A DNA stretch of 64,000 nt, taken from Achromobacter sp. Bel (GTDB lineage Bacteria; Pseudomonadota; Gammaproteobacteria; Burkholderiales; Burkholderiaceae_B). Made by a program: the position numbers and the translations under genes. The notes under the pieces are model-generated. The model was not told the origin of the DNA and did no database searches. It saw only the letters and a list, made by a program, of their open reading frames with translations. Shown here piece by piece: positions 53,214 through 63,037 of this stretch. Position 1 is the first letter of the stretch. Every line of letters begins with the position of its first letter. The stretch is from positions 124,001 through 188,000 of the forward strand of contig NZ_JABBJN010000004.1 of NCBI RefSeq assembly GCF_012928505.1, read 5' to 3'.

Positions 53214-54674
53214 CTATCCCGACACCACGACAAGCAGTGCCAGGGACAAAAGAATGCCGAACGCGGCGAAGGCGAACGGCAGTAGTAGAACATAGACGCT
53301 GCGTTCTTGCCCTTGGCCGTGAGCCAGACCGGCTGCAATCGACATTCTTACCGGTGAAAAAATGCCCATCGCCGTGCCCGATACGTGTAACAGCGCGGCC
53401 GCTGCCGGCACGTTCAGGCCCGCTTGAACCGCCAATGATAGCTGGGACGGCATGAACAGGCTGTTCGGCGCATTGCCGCTGTTGGCCAGAATGCCGAACG
53501 CGCCGGCCAGCACGGGCGTGATCAGGATGGTCCAGTCGTGAAACGCGGCGAACAGTCCATCCGCGTAGGCCTGCGAGATGTCGGCGCCCGCCAGCACTTC
53601 GGCCATCATGGCGAACAGGAAAACGGACATCACCGCATGGCGGCCGGTCTTCCATGAGGCACGCGCCTGGGTGGCCAGCGCGCCGGGCTGGTGGTGCCAG
53701 GCGGCCATGGCAAGCGCGCCCGCGATCAGCCAGCTGCCCGCGTGCAGGAAAGGCATCCAGGCAGGCAGGTCCGCGAACGGGCGGACGTCGGCCAGCGCCC
53801 CCAGGGCGCGATTGAGCCCGGGAATGAGGCGAGTGGCCACCAGACAGGCGATCACCAGAATGTAGGGCAGCGCGCGCTTGGCGGCGGTCACGGCCTGCGG
53901 CCGGCCAGGGCGGCGGTCCAGCAGGAAGCGCAGCACGATCAACGGACCGTAGGCGGCCAGCAGCGCGGTTTCGGGTCCCAGCAAGGCCGTGGCCGCCGTC
54001 AACAGGCCCAGACTGGCGGCCATCCAGACGGCTTCCCGCCGGTGTTCGGCGGCACTCGCCCGAAGGCCTGCGTGACGCGCGGTGCGCCAGAACAGGATCA
54101 TCCACACGACCATCAGGAGTGCGACTGCCACCATGCTGTACAACGCCAGTTGCGGGGCCGGCACCCGTGCATAGGCAGAGGCCAGCAGCGTGCCGCTGCC
54201 CATCGCGCCCCACGGGATCAGCGTCTGGCTCAGCAAGGCGAACACCATGATGTCGCGGGGTTTCAAGCCCAGCGGACGGATCAGCAGCACGGTGCCCAGC
54301 ATGCCCACGCCGAAGCCGGTGGCGGATTCGGCAAACGGCCCGATCAGGAAACAGGCGAAGAACAGGCGTCGGCGTCGGGCGAGCGGATCGTTCAGTTCGG
54401 CCTGGTCGGCGGCGGCGGGCGCGTGGCCTTGCGAGGCCATCTGCCAGAACAGCAGCCCGCCCAGGATGTATGGGGTGATGATCCAGCCGATCCACAGGCC
54501 GCGCTCGAGCGTCACCGCCAGTTGGGTGCCGGTGAAGGGCGCGGGCGCTGCGTAAAGGGCGATGGGGATGGCGGCAAACAGCCCCAGCACGGCGGCGATC
54601 GTGGTGTTCACCCGGCCGCTGGCGATGGCACCGATCACGGTCAGGGCGGGCAGGGACCACAGAAGATACGTCAT
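53214..54674 (-). CDS. L-lactate permease (LctP/GlcA) family transporter
   Basis: A 486-residue inner-membrane transporter with about 12 helices. Family signatures are GPFAESATGFGVGMLGTVLL and AFGILANSGNAPNSLFMPSQ. It would take up lactate, glycolate or a related 2-hydroxy acid by proton symport. It is shorter than typical LctP (about 550 residues), so the substrate may differ. The metallophosphoesterase gene lies 30 bp upstream on the same strand. Confidence 0.88.
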   Translation of the reverse strand: MTYLLWSLPALTVIGAIASGRVNTTIAAVLGLFAAIPIALYAAPAPFTGTQLAVTLERGLWIGWIITPYILGGLLFWQMASQGHAPAAADQAELNDPLARRRRLFFACFLIGPFAESATGFGVGMLGTVLLIRPLGLKPRDIMVFALLSQTLIPWGAMGSGTLLASAYARVPAPQLALYSMVAVALLMVVWMILFWRTARHAGLRASAAEHRREAVWMAASLGLLTAATALLGPETALLAAYGPLIVLRFLLDRRPGRPQAVTAAKRALPYILVIACLVATRLIPGLNRALGALADVRPFADLPAWMPFLHAGSWLIAGALAMAAWHHQPGALATQARASWKTGRHAVMSVFLFAMMAEVLAGADISQAYADGLFAAFHDWTILITPVLAGAFGILANSGNAPNSLFMPSQLSLAVQAGLNVPAAAALLHVSGTAMGIFSPVRMSIAAGLAHGQGQERSVYVLLLPFAFAAFGILLSLALLVVVSG

Positions 54675-54704
54675 GGGCGCGGCGGGGCTGGGTTGTCGCT
54701 GAGT

Positions 54705-55901
54705 TTATTGCGGCGTGGCCTTCGCCGGCGAACGCAACACGATCTGGGTGATTTCCGAAGGACGCCCCAGGCGGATCGGGAAGCCGGGCCACAGGCCGGT
54801 GCCGTTGCTGACATACAGCGTCATGCCGCCGACCTGGTACAGGCCCGAGACGTAGCCTTCATTGGCCCATTGCGTCAGCAGGTGCGGGCCCAGGATCTGG
54901 CCGCCATGGGTATGGCCGGACAACTGCAGGCCGGCGCCCGCGTGGGCATTGAGCGCCGCGCCGGCGGGGCGGTGGCTCAGCAAAATGACGGGATCGGTTT
55001 GCGGCACGCCGGCCAGCGCCTGCTGCACGTCAGGCAAGGGCTGGGCGTAGGCGGCCGCCATCCGGTCGGTGACGCCGGCCAGCACCAGGCGCTGGCCATC
55101 CGCTGCCAGCGTTACGTGTTCGTTCAGTAACAAGCGCAGGCCCAGGCGCTCGAACGCCGGCAGCCAGCGCTGGTATTCCGCGTAGTACTCGTGGTTGCCG
55201 GGGATCGCGTAGACGCCGTAGCGGGCGCGTAGCGCCTGCAGGGGCTGCACATCGGCGGCGCGGGCGGCGGTGGTGCCATCGACCAGGTCGCCCGTGATGA
55301 CGATCAGGTCCGGATTCAGGCCGTTGGCCTTCTTGACGACGGCGTCGATCCACGGCGCTTGCAGCAGCCGGCTGGCGTGCAGGTCGGTCAGTTGCACCAG
55401 GCGGAAACCGTCAAGTTCGGGCGGCAGCTTCGGCACCGCGATTTCCAGGGTCTTCACGTCGGGTTCGCGTACCGCCTGCCAAACGCCCACGGCGGAAAGC
55501 GCCACGGCCAGCACGGCAGCGCCCTGGCTCCAGCGGCGAGCGGCCCACAAGCGCCGGCCCCGTTCGCGCGACACCACGCAGGTTGCCAGCGCCGCCACGT
55601 CGCGGACCAGCAGCAGCATGGCCAGCAGGAGCAGGCTGCCAAACAGCCAGCCCAGCGCCATCAGCAAGGTGGCGGGGATTTCGGGCGACGCCATGCTGCC
55701 AAAGAAGTTGCGCGTCACCAGATGGTGTTCGGCGATCGCCAGCAGTGCAACCGACAGCACGACGCGGCCGGGCTTGGAAATGGGCAGGGGCAGAACGAAA
55801 CGCCAGATGACATAGAGACTGATCAGTCCCGTGAAAACATGGAACACGCGGTAATTCCTGCTGAAAGCGGTGGGGGACGGGGCGGCCGAAACCAGCGACA
55901 T
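54705..55901 (-). CDS. Membrane-anchored metallophosphoesterase (YkuE/YaeI-like)
   Basis: 398 residues with three or four hydrophobic helices in the first 135, then a calcineurin-like phosphoesterase domain. Metal and active-site motifs appear in order: LTDLHAS, ITGDLVDG, PGNHEYY, LSHRP and SGHTHGGQ. Relatives act on lipid-linked or cell-envelope phosphates such as UDP-diacylglucosamine. The ATG at 55901 is chosen, as longer frames have no family similarity. It probably shares a transcript with the permease gene downstream. Confidence 0.88.
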   Translation of the reverse strand: MSLVSAAPSPTAFSRNYRVFHVFTGLISLYVIWRFVLPLPISKPGRVVLSVALLAIAEHHLVTRNFFGSMASPEIPATLLMALGWLFGSLLLLAMLLLVRDVAALATCVVSRERGRRLWAARRWSQGAAVLAVALSAVGVWQAVREPDVKTLEIAVPKLPPELDGFRLVQLTDLHASRLLQAPWIDAVVKKANGLNPDLIVITGDLVDGTTAARAADVQPLQALRARYGVYAIPGNHEYYAEYQRWLPAFERLGLRLLLNEHVTLAADGQRLVLAGVTDRMAAAYAQPLPDVQQALAGVPQTDPVILLSHRPAGAALNAHAGAGLQLSGHTHGGQILGPHLLTQWANEGYVSGLYQVGGMTLYVSNGTGLWPGFPIRLGRPSEITQIVLRSPAKATPQ

Positions 55902-56020
55902 TATGACGACCTGTCCCCGAGGACGCACGGTAGGCCCGCGACCCGTAGGGACAAAGCGACGGCTTGGCGCCGATGGCATCCGCGGCAAGCCTGCGTCTGC
56001 AAGGCTTGCCGCCGCCCGGA

Positions 56021-56647
56021 CTACAGCTTGCAGTGGCGTTCGATGGCTTGCGCCAGCGCCGGGTGGTCGTCGCGCCGCAACTGGTCGGCGGCGCCGCGCA
56101 TGTCGTTGGGGCGTTCGTCCTGCCCCAGTTTGAACTTGATCTCGCAGGATTGAACGGGGATCTCGAACGCGACGATGCGCGGCACGCGGCGGTCCAGGCC
56201 TCCCGGCCCCAGTTCCTTCATCTGCCACGGCTGTTCGCGGCCGCGCTCCATGTGGGAGACGAGGTCGGCCAGATGGCGGACCGTGTCATCGCGGGACAGC
56301 AGCGCCGGGCGGCCATGGAAGTGCGCCACCATGAAGCCCCAGGTCGGCGCGCTGTCGCGCTGCGGGTAGCCCGGATACCAGGACGGCGAGATGTACTGGC
56401 CGCTGTCCATCAGGATGGCGATGCTCGGCAGCCCTTGTTCCAGGAAACGCACATGGTCGTTGGCCGCCGCGACATGCGACACCAGGGTGCCATGAGGGCC
56501 GCGGCTGCGGTCGATGCGGAAGACGGGATGCGAGATTGCCACGCCGTCCGGGTGGGCGGTGATGAGCGTGCCCAGGACGGTACGATCGACCAGGTCGAAC
56601 ACGTCGGTGTCGGCGGCGGGCTGGTAATGCGGTTGCGTATAGAGCAT
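56021..56647 (-). CDS. FMN-binding negative regulator (PaiB-like)
   Basis: A 208-residue split-barrel flavin-binding protein of the PaiB family, starting LYTQPHYQPAADTDVFDLVDR. SWYPGYPQRDSAPTWGFMVAHFHG and KFKLGQDERPNDM are typical, the latter close to the KLSQN/KLGQ motif. PaiB represses protease and sporulation genes in Bacillus; in proteobacteria its role is unknown. It is the last gene of the amidase/ABC operon, 10 bp after the amidase. Confidence 0.88.
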   Translation of the reverse strand: MLYTQPHYQPAADTDVFDLVDRTVLGTLITAHPDGVAISHPVFRIDRSRGPHGTLVSHVAAANDHVRFLEQGLPSIAILMDSGQYISPSWYPGYPQRDSAPTWGFMVAHFHGRPALLSRDDTVRHLADLVSHMERGREQPWQMKELGPGGLDRRVPRIVAFEIPVQSCEIKFKLGQDERPNDMRGAADQLRRDDHPALAQAIERHCKL

Positions 56648-56657
56648 GGGGGAGCGG

Positions 56658-58094
56658 TCAGGCAGGGAGCGGGGGCAGGCGGTGCGCCCAGGGGCGGGCG
56701 CGTTCCAGCTGGCCGGCCAACTCGAAGAGCGTGGTTTCGTCGCCGTAGGGCGCCATGAACTGGATGCCCACGGGAAGCCCCGCCGAAGTCTGGAACAGCG
56801 GCACGCTCATGGCGGGGATGCCGGCGGCGTTGGCTGGCCGGGTGAAGACGGTGCCGCGCATGAACTCGTCGGCAAAGGCGCGCCAGTCCGGGCCGCGCAC
56901 GTCCAGCGCGGTCATGGGCGGGGGCAACGTGGGCATGACGGGCGTCAGCAGGATGTCGACTTCGGTGAACAGCCGGCCCAAACTGCGCGCGACGCTGTTG
57001 GCGGTGTTGCGCGCGGCCAGCAGGGCGGGGGCGGACAGGCTGCGGCCGAACTCGGCCAGGCCCAGGTTGACGGGCTCGAAGCCGTCGGCGTCGGGCGCGC
57101 GGCCGGTGTCGGCGGCGATGGCGTCCACCTCCAATGCCGTGTAGGCGGCAATGATCCGCAGGTAGGCGTCGGCCAGGGCGGACTCGTCGAAGTTGAAGAC
57201 GGCGGCCTCGACGCGGTGTCCCAATTGGCGGCAAAGCGCCGAGGCATCCTCAAGTGCCGCGGCGATGTCCTCGTCCAGGCGCAAGCCCATGCCGGGCTGC
57301 GAGATGACGCCGATGCGTAGCGGCCGCGGATCGCGGGACACCGCCTGCGCATAGGGGCCGGACTTGGCCGGCGCGGCGTAGAGGGCGCCAGGCTCGGGCG
57401 CGTCCGTCAGGTCCAGCAGCAAGGCCGAATCGCGCACGGATCGCGTCAGGGCGTGGTGGCTGACCAGCCCGCCCCAGTTTTCACTGGACACCGGGCCTGT
57501 GGGCGTGCGCCCGCGCGAGGCCCGCAGGCCGAACAGGCCGCCGCAGGACGCCGGAATGCGGATAGAACCCGCGCCGTCATTGCCATAGGCCAGCGGCACC
57601 ATGCGGGCGGCCACGGCGGCCGCCGCACCGCCGGACGACCCCCCGATGCTGCGGCCGGCGTCCCACGGGTTCAGCGTGGGGCCGTGCAGCGTGGGCGACG
57701 TGGCGATGTTGCCGGAAAATTCCGGCAGATTGGTCTTGCCCACGATGACCATGCCGGCCGCCTTGTAGCGGCGCACGATCTCGTGGTCCTGGGCGGGCAC
57801 ATACCCACGCGCGGCCCGGCAGCCGAACGACATCGGCACGCCGGCATAGGTGGGGCAGTCGTCCTTCAGCAGCACGGGCACGCCGCGCAGCGGCGCGTCG
57901 GCGGGCAAGTGGCGCAGTTGCTCGTCGGCCGCCTCGCGCATCGTCAGGATGACGGCGTTCAAGTGGGGATTGAGGCGGTCGATGGCGGCAAACGCGTGCG
58001 CCACGGCGTCCGAGGGGCTGAGCAGGCCGCCCCGGATGGCGGCCGCCAGCGCGGTTGCGTCGGACTGGAGGTAATCGGTTTCAGAGTAGGACAT
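56658..58094 (-). CDS. Amidase (amidase-signature family)
   Basis: A 478-residue enzyme with the Ser-cisSer-Lys triad: Lys in PVLLKDDCPTY (about 77), cis-Ser in GRSIGGSSGGAAAAVAA (about 152) and nucleophile Ser in GSIRIPASCGGLFG (about 176). It hydrolyses amides to acids and ammonia in the cytoplasm. The ATG at 58094 follows the binding-protein gene by 14 bp. Co-location with a peptide-type ABC importer suggests it acts on an imported amide or peptide-like compound. Confidence 0.92.
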   Translation of the reverse strand: MSYSETDYLQSDATALAAAIRGGLLSPSDAVAHAFAAIDRLNPHLNAVILTMREAADEQLRHLPADAPLRGVPVLLKDDCPTYAGVPMSFGCRAARGYVPAQDHEIVRRYKAAGMVIVGKTNLPEFSGNIATSPTLHGPTLNPWDAGRSIGGSSGGAAAAVAARMVPLAYGNDGAGSIRIPASCGGLFGLRASRGRTPTGPVSSENWGGLVSHHALTRSVRDSALLLDLTDAPEPGALYAAPAKSGPYAQAVSRDPRPLRIGVISQPGMGLRLDEDIAAALEDASALCRQLGHRVEAAVFNFDESALADAYLRIIAAYTALEVDAIAADTGRAPDADGFEPVNLGLAEFGRSLSAPALLAARNTANSVARSLGRLFTEVDILLTPVMPTLPPPMTALDVRGPDWRAFADEFMRGTVFTRPANAAGIPAMSVPLFQTSAGLPVGIQFMAPYGDETTLFELAGQLERARPWAHRLPPLPA

Positions 58095-58108
58095 GTCGGA
58101 ATGCGGGA

Positions 58109-59662
58109 TCAGGGTTGGGTCTTGGTCACGCCCCAGAAGCGGTGCGTGCCTGCCGGCCAGCCTTCGTAGCCCTGCACGACGGGCCGCAGGGCGGTGACGA
58201 CCGGCAGGTTGAACAGACCGATGATGGGGATGTCGCGCGCCATCAGCTCGTGCAACTGGTTGAAGAGGTCGCGGCGCTTGGCCAGGTCGGGTTCCATCGC
58301 CACTTGCTTGAGCAGCGCGGCTGCCTTGGGATCGTCCCACTGGCGGGTCGGTTCGAGCTTCTTGTCGCCGATCAGCGATTCGTACATCAGCAGCGGGTCC
58401 AGGCGGGCCGAGTAGCCGAAGATCGCCAGTTCGTACTGGCCGCGTCCGTACAAGTCCAGCTGCGAGGCCCAGTCGCGCACCTTCAGTTCCACATTGATGC
58501 CGGAGGCGGCCAGCATGGCCTGCACGATGGTGGCGGCCTGCACCCGTTCCTGGCGGTTGGCCACCAGCAAGGTGATTGGCTGGCCCTTGTAGCCCGCCTG
58601 CGCCATCAGCGTGCGGGCGGCGGCGGGGTCGTAGGCCGGCCAGGTCTTGCTGCGTTCGTCGTAGTAGGGACTTTGCGGCACCAGCACGGAGGGGTTGGCC
58701 GTATACAGCCCTTCGCCGGAGGCTTCGGCCAGGTCCGGCAGGCTGAGCGCCTGGGCGATCGCCTGGCGCATCCGCACGTCCTGCAGCGCCGGGGCGTTGG
58801 ATTGCACCTGCATCACCAGCCAACTGGGCGTTTGCTGCACCTGGACGGGGATGCCCTGGCCGCGCAGCGTCGCCATGGTGGCGGGCTCAATGCCGTCCAC
58901 CACATCCAGGTCGCCGGACAGCAGCCCGTTGCTGCGGGTGCTGGCGTCCGGCACGGTCATGAAGCGCAGGACGGGAATGGTGGCCGACTTGTTGCCCGCA
59001 TAGCCGTCGCGCGCGCCGGGCAGGGCGTCGTAGCCCGCGAAACGTTTCAGGTCCAGTTGGCGGCCCTGCATCATGCCGCCGAAGGCATAGGGGCCGGTGC
59101 CGATGGGGGCGTTGAAGCTGCCGTCCGCTTTGACGGAATCCGGATGCAGGATCCACGGCGTGCACTGGACCGTGGCCATCGTCATGGGGAAATTGGGCGC
59201 GGGCGCGGCGAACGTGAAGCGCACGGTCAGCGGGTCCACGGCTTGCACGTCCTGCAAAGCGGGGCCGATCTTGCCGTTGTAGCGGTTGACGCACTGGAAG
59301 TTGGTCTTGGGATCCAGGTAGCGCTTGAAGTTCCAGACGACGGTGTCGGCGGTGAGCACGGCGCCGTTCTGGAAATGCACCTGCGGGCGCAACTTGAATT
59401 CGTAGACCTTGCCGTCCTCGCTTGCCTGCCAGCTTTCCGCCAGCACGGGCTTGATCTTCAGGTCTTCGCCGTAGGCCACCAGGCCTTCGACGACGTGCGC
59501 CAGCACCATGTCGGCGTTGGCGTCGCGGTTGACCCCGGGGTTGATGCTGGCGATGTCGGCGTGCAGCGCCACCCGCAGCATCTGGGCGTCGCCGGCGGCG
59601 TGGGCGGCAGCGCTGAGCAGTCCGCCGAGCAGCAGGGCCGGAACGGCAAGGTTTGGGTTCAT
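58109..59662 (-). CDS. Peptide-type ABC transporter periplasmic binding protein (second system)
   Basis: A 517-residue SBP_bac_5 receptor with a signal peptide ending AAHAAGDA. YEFKLRPQVHFQNGAVLTADTVVWNF and GTGPYAFGG are family landmarks. It serves the DppBC-like permeases and fused ATPase encoded upstream. It is only distantly similar to the receptor at 46447-47952 and so probably has a different ligand. It lies between an esterase and an amidase gene. Confidence 0.92.
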   Translation of the reverse strand: MNPNLAVPALLLGGLLSAAAHAAGDAQMLRVALHADIASINPGVNRDANADMVLAHVVEGLVAYGEDLKIKPVLAESWQASEDGKVYEFKLRPQVHFQNGAVLTADTVVWNFKRYLDPKTNFQCVNRYNGKIGPALQDVQAVDPLTVRFTFAAPAPNFPMTMATVQCTPWILHPDSVKADGSFNAPIGTGPYAFGGMMQGRQLDLKRFAGYDALPGARDGYAGNKSATIPVLRFMTVPDASTRSNGLLSGDLDVVDGIEPATMATLRGQGIPVQVQQTPSWLVMQVQSNAPALQDVRMRQAIAQALSLPDLAEASGEGLYTANPSVLVPQSPYYDERSKTWPAYDPAAARTLMAQAGYKGQPITLLVANRQERVQAATIVQAMLAASGINVELKVRDWASQLDLYGRGQYELAIFGYSARLDPLLMYESLIGDKKLEPTRQWDDPKAAALLKQVAMEPDLAKRRDLFNQLHELMARDIPIIGLFNLPVVTALRPVVQGYEGWPAGTHRFWGVTKTQP

Positions 59663-59686
59663 GTTTTCCCCTTTATTTTTAAATGG

Positions 59687-60541
59687 TTAGCGGCGAGACT
59701 TCAAAAAGTCCTCGAAGAACGCTTCCACCGGTTCGATGACCTTGAACGGTTCATGGGCCACGCCCGGCACGGTATCGCGGCGCACCTTCACGCCATGCGC
59801 CTCGAAGCTTGCGGCCAGCGCTTCGATCCGCTGGATACGGTTGTCGCCTTGCAGTTCGGCGCCCGGCATCCACAGCTTGCTGTCGCGCGGGATGGTGATC
59901 TCCCAGGTGGCGGTGTCTTCGGTGCCGACCAGGGTCTGCACCGCGACCTCGCGCATGGCGTCGATATCGATGGCGCGGCCGAAGCGGGCCGGCACGTCGC
60001 GCACCCCGACCCACCAGTCGTAGTCCTGGTTCAGCAGCGTCACCACGCCGGGCGCGCCGATGGAGACGGCTTGCAGGCGTTCCGGATGCAGCATGAAGAA
60101 GCGCTGGCAGAACTGCCCGCCGCCCGAGTAGCCGTACAGCAGGAAGCGGCTGCCGTTGATGCGGTACTTGGCGATGGTTTCGTCCACCATGGACAGCAGC
60201 ACGTGGTCGTAGCGGATGTCGTGGAACTGGATGCGCTTGTAGTTGGCCAGGTCGCCGGGTTCGATGATGCCCACCGGGAACAGCGGCGCCAGCACGATGC
60301 AGTCGTTGCGCTGGGCAAAATCGGCGAAGCGGTCGCGGTATTGCGCCGCCGTGCGGCCGGTGCCGTGCACGATCACGGCCAGGTCATAGGTCTTGGACGC
60401 GGCCTCGTCATAGTCGGGCGGCACGTACAGGCAATAGCTGAAGCGCTGGTCGAACTGGCTGGCGAAGAACGGCGTGGCGCCGAAGTCGTAGAAGCTGAGC
60501 TTCACGCCGTGGCCTTGGCGGCGCGGAGGATGCGTGGACAT
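59687..60541 (-). CDS. Alpha/beta hydrolase (esterase / PHB-depolymerase-like)
   Basis: 284 residues. The nucleophile elbow is GYSGGGQFCQRFF, an oxyanion HGTG segment (VIVHGTGRTAAQYRDRF) precedes it, and the catalytic His is likely in GVAHEPFKV. No signal peptide is visible, so it is cytoplasmic. It is encoded between the ABC ATPase and binding-protein genes, so it probably de-esterifies an imported compound before the amidase acts. The substrate is unknown. Confidence 0.85.
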   Translation of the reverse strand: MSTHPPRRQGHGVKLSFYDFGATPFFASQFDQRFSYCLYVPPDYDEAASKTYDLAVIVHGTGRTAAQYRDRFADFAQRNDCIVLAPLFPVGIIEPGDLANYKRIQFHDIRYDHVLLSMVDETIAKYRINGSRFLLYGYSGGGQFCQRFFMLHPERLQAVSIGAPGVVTLLNQDYDWWVGVRDVPARFGRAIDIDAMREVAVQTLVGTEDTATWEITIPRDSKLWMPGAELQGDNRIQRIEALAASFEAHGVKVRRDTVPGVAHEPFKVIEPVEAFFEDFLKSRR

Positions 60542-60554
60542 GGATTGGGGTCTC

Positions 60555-62222
60555 CTAGGTAAGGGACACGGCGGCCAGTGGCTGGCTGGCCTGGGCGTCG
60601 TTGCGCCACTTCAGGCGCACGCCGCCCGCGGCGGTGGCCTCCAGCATGGGAATGGCGCCCAGCAATTGGCGCGTGTACGGTTCACGGGGGCGGTCGAAAA
60701 TGGCGTCGCGCACGCCTTCCTCGACGATCCGGCCCGCCTGCATCACGATGACGCGGTCGGCGATCTGCTCGACCACCCCCAGGTCATGGCTGATGAAGAG
60801 GCACGAAAAGCCATACCGCTGCTGCAGGTCGGCCAGCAGGTCCAGCACCTGGGCGCGGACCGTGACGTCCAGCGCCGACACCGCTTCGTCGGCGATCAGC
60901 AACGCCGGCCGCCGCACGAGGGCGCGCGCGATGGCCACGCGCTGGCGCTGTCCGCCGGACAGTTCGTGCGGGTAGCGCAGGCCGAAATCGCCGCCCAGGC
61001 CCACGTCCTGCAAGGTCGAGGCGACGCGTTCGTCTTTCTGCGCAGAGGTCAGCCCGGGCGCCAGCCGCAGGGCTTCGGCCACCAGCGCCGACACGGTCAT
61101 GCGCGGGTCCAGCGACGAATAGGGGTCCTGGAACACCATCTGGCAGTTGTAGCGGTAGTCATTGAAGACGGCGCCGCGCGCGGCCAGCGGCTGGCCCTTG
61201 TAGCGCAGCGCGCCGCCGGTGGGCGCGACTAGCCCCGTCAGCACAGAGCCCAGCGTGGTCTTGCCCGAGCCGGACTCGCCCACCACGGCCACGACTTCGC
61301 CGGGGTGGATGTCCAGGTCGATGCCGTGCAGCACCCGGTTGCCGGCCTGCCTGGCGAACCAGCCCCGGCGCGCGCCGTACTCCACCGTCAGGCCGCGCGC
61401 CGAGAGCAGCGGCGCCTGGGTGGCCAAGGGGCGCGGCGGGCGCCGTTGCGGCAGCGTCGCGAGCAATTGGCGGGTGTAGTCATGCGCGGGCGCGGCCAGC
61501 AACTGGGCGGTCGGCCCGGTTTCAACGATGTCGCCGCGCCGCATGACCACCATGCGCTGCGCGTAGCGGGCCACCATGGGCAGGTCGTGGCTGATCAGCA
61601 GCACGGCCGTGCCATTTTCCTGGGTCAGCTCCACCAGCATTTCCATCACTTCGCGCTGGATCACCGCGTCCAGCGCCGTGGTGGGCTCGTCGGCGATCAG
61701 CAGCGCGGGACGCAGCAGCATGGCCGAGGCGATCATGATGCGCTGGCGCATGCCGCCCGAGAATTCATGCGGGTAGGCGTCCAGGACCCGGGACACGTCG
61801 GCGAGGCCTACGCGGCGCAGCATCGCTTCGATGCGGCCGCGATGCGAGGCGCGTTCGCGGGGCGCATGCTGCTCCAGCCCTTCGGCCAATTGCTGGCCCA
61901 CGGTCAGCGACGGCGTCAGCGACGTCATGGGTTCCTGGAACACCATCGCGACCTTCGGGCCGCGCAGGGCGCGCAATTGCGCGGGGCGCAGCCCGTAGAC
62001 GGACGTGCCGTCCAGCCGGATGTCGCCACCCGAGCGGTCGATGGCCTGCGGAGTCAGCCGCATGATGGCGCGGCCCAGCATGGTCTTGCCAGAGCCCGAT
62101 TCGCCGACCACGCCGACGATCTCGCCGCGCGCGACCTGCATGCTGGCTTGCGAGACCACGGCATGGCCGTGGCCGGCGGTGAGCGTCAGGCCGTCGATAT
62201 CGAGCAGGACGGGGGATGTCAT
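60555..62222 (-). CDS. Fused peptide-type ABC ATPase (DppD-DppF in one chain)
   Basis: A 555-residue protein with two complete ATPase modules, as in GsiA. The first has GESGSGKTM, FSGGMRQRIMIASAM and LLIADEPTTALD; the second has GESGSGKTT, LSGGQRQRVAIARAL and LLIADEAVSALD. The ATG at 62222 overlaps the permease stop by ATGA. Fusion contrasts with the separate ATPases of the other ABC system in this window. Confidence 0.94.
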   Translation of the reverse strand: MTSPVLLDIDGLTLTAGHGHAVVSQASMQVARGEIVGVVGESGSGKTMLGRAIMRLTPQAIDRSGGDIRLDGTSVYGLRPAQLRALRGPKVAMVFQEPMTSLTPSLTVGQQLAEGLEQHAPRERASHRGRIEAMLRRVGLADVSRVLDAYPHEFSGGMRQRIMIASAMLLRPALLIADEPTTALDAVIQREVMEMLVELTQENGTAVLLISHDLPMVARYAQRMVVMRRGDIVETGPTAQLLAAPAHDYTRQLLATLPQRRPPRPLATQAPLLSARGLTVEYGARRGWFARQAGNRVLHGIDLDIHPGEVVAVVGESGSGKTTLGSVLTGLVAPTGGALRYKGQPLAARGAVFNDYRYNCQMVFQDPYSSLDPRMTVSALVAEALRLAPGLTSAQKDERVASTLQDVGLGGDFGLRYPHELSGGQRQRVAIARALVRRPALLIADEAVSALDVTVRAQVLDLLADLQQRYGFSCLFISHDLGVVEQIADRVIVMQAGRIVEEGVRDAIFDRPREPYTRQLLGAIPMLEATAAGGVRLKWRNDAQASQPLAAVSLT

Positions 62223-63037
62223 ACGCGCCTCCGCATGCGGGGGTCGAGCCGATCGCGCAAGGCGTCGCCCAGCAGATTGATGCCCAGCAGCGACAGCGAA
62301 ATCGCCAGGCCGGGAAAGATGGCCAGCCAGGCGGCCTGGCCGATGTAGGTGCGGCTGCCGGCCAGCATGTTGCCCCAGGTCGGCGCGGGCGGCGCCACGC
62401 CCAGGCCCAGGAAGCTGAGCGAGCTTTCGGCCAGGATGATCCAGCCGCACATGGACGTGGCCATGACGATCACCGGCGCCAGGCAATTGGGCAGCAAATG
62501 GCGCATCAGCGTGTAGAGCTCGGAATTGCCCATCACCCGTGACGCGCGGACGAATTCGCGTTCGCGCAGGCTCAGCACCGTGCCCCGCACCACCCGCACG
62601 ACCGACGACATGTAGGCCAGCGCCAGCGCCAGGATGATGCCGGTTTCGCTGGCCCCGAAGACTGCCAGCAGGCCCAGCGCCAGCAGCAGGCCGGGAAAGG
62701 CCAGCAGCGCGTCGTTCAACGCCATCAACACCCGGTCCGGCCAGCCGCGCAGGTAGCCGCTGACCGCGCCGATCAGGACGCCCGCGCCGGTGGCCAGCAG
62801 CACGGTCATCAGGCTGACGCGCAGGCTGGCGGTGGTGCCGCGCATCAGCCGGCTGAACACGTCGCGGCCCAGTTCGTCCGTGCCCATCAGATGGGTCAGG
62901 CTGGGCGCGGCCAGGCGGGCCTTGAAATTGAGTTTGAGGGGGTCGTACGGGGTCCAGAACAAGGCCACCAGCGCGGTGATGACCACGGCCGCGACCAAGG
63001 TGCCGCCCACGACGGCGGTAAGGGAACGACGGTTCAT
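62219..63037 (-). CDS. Peptide-type ABC permease (DppC-like, second system)
   Basis: A 272-residue permease. HLMGTDELGRDVFSRLMRG precedes the membrane core, and the EAA loop reads EFVRASRVMGNSELYTLMRHLLPN. The ATG at 63037 overlaps the DppB-like stop by ATGA. It partners the permease encoded directly upstream. Confidence 0.93.
   Translation of the reverse strand: MNRRSLTAVVGGTLVAAVVITALVALFWTPYDPLKLNFKARLAAPSLTHLMGTDELGRDVFSRLMRGTTASLRVSLMTVLLATGAGVLIGAVSGYLRGWPDRVLMALNDALLAFPGLLLALGLLAVFGASETGIILALALAYMSSVVRVVRGTVLSLREREFVRASRVMGNSELYTLMRHLLPNCLAPVIVMATSMCGWIILAESSLSFLGLGVAPPAPTWGNMLAGSRTYIGQAAWLAIFPGLAISLSLLGINLLGDALRDRLDPRMRRRV

Noticed and set aside
58055-60562. Plus-strand open frame of more than 800 codons
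   Set aside because: It runs opposite three well-supported minus-strand genes and has no recognisable motifs.
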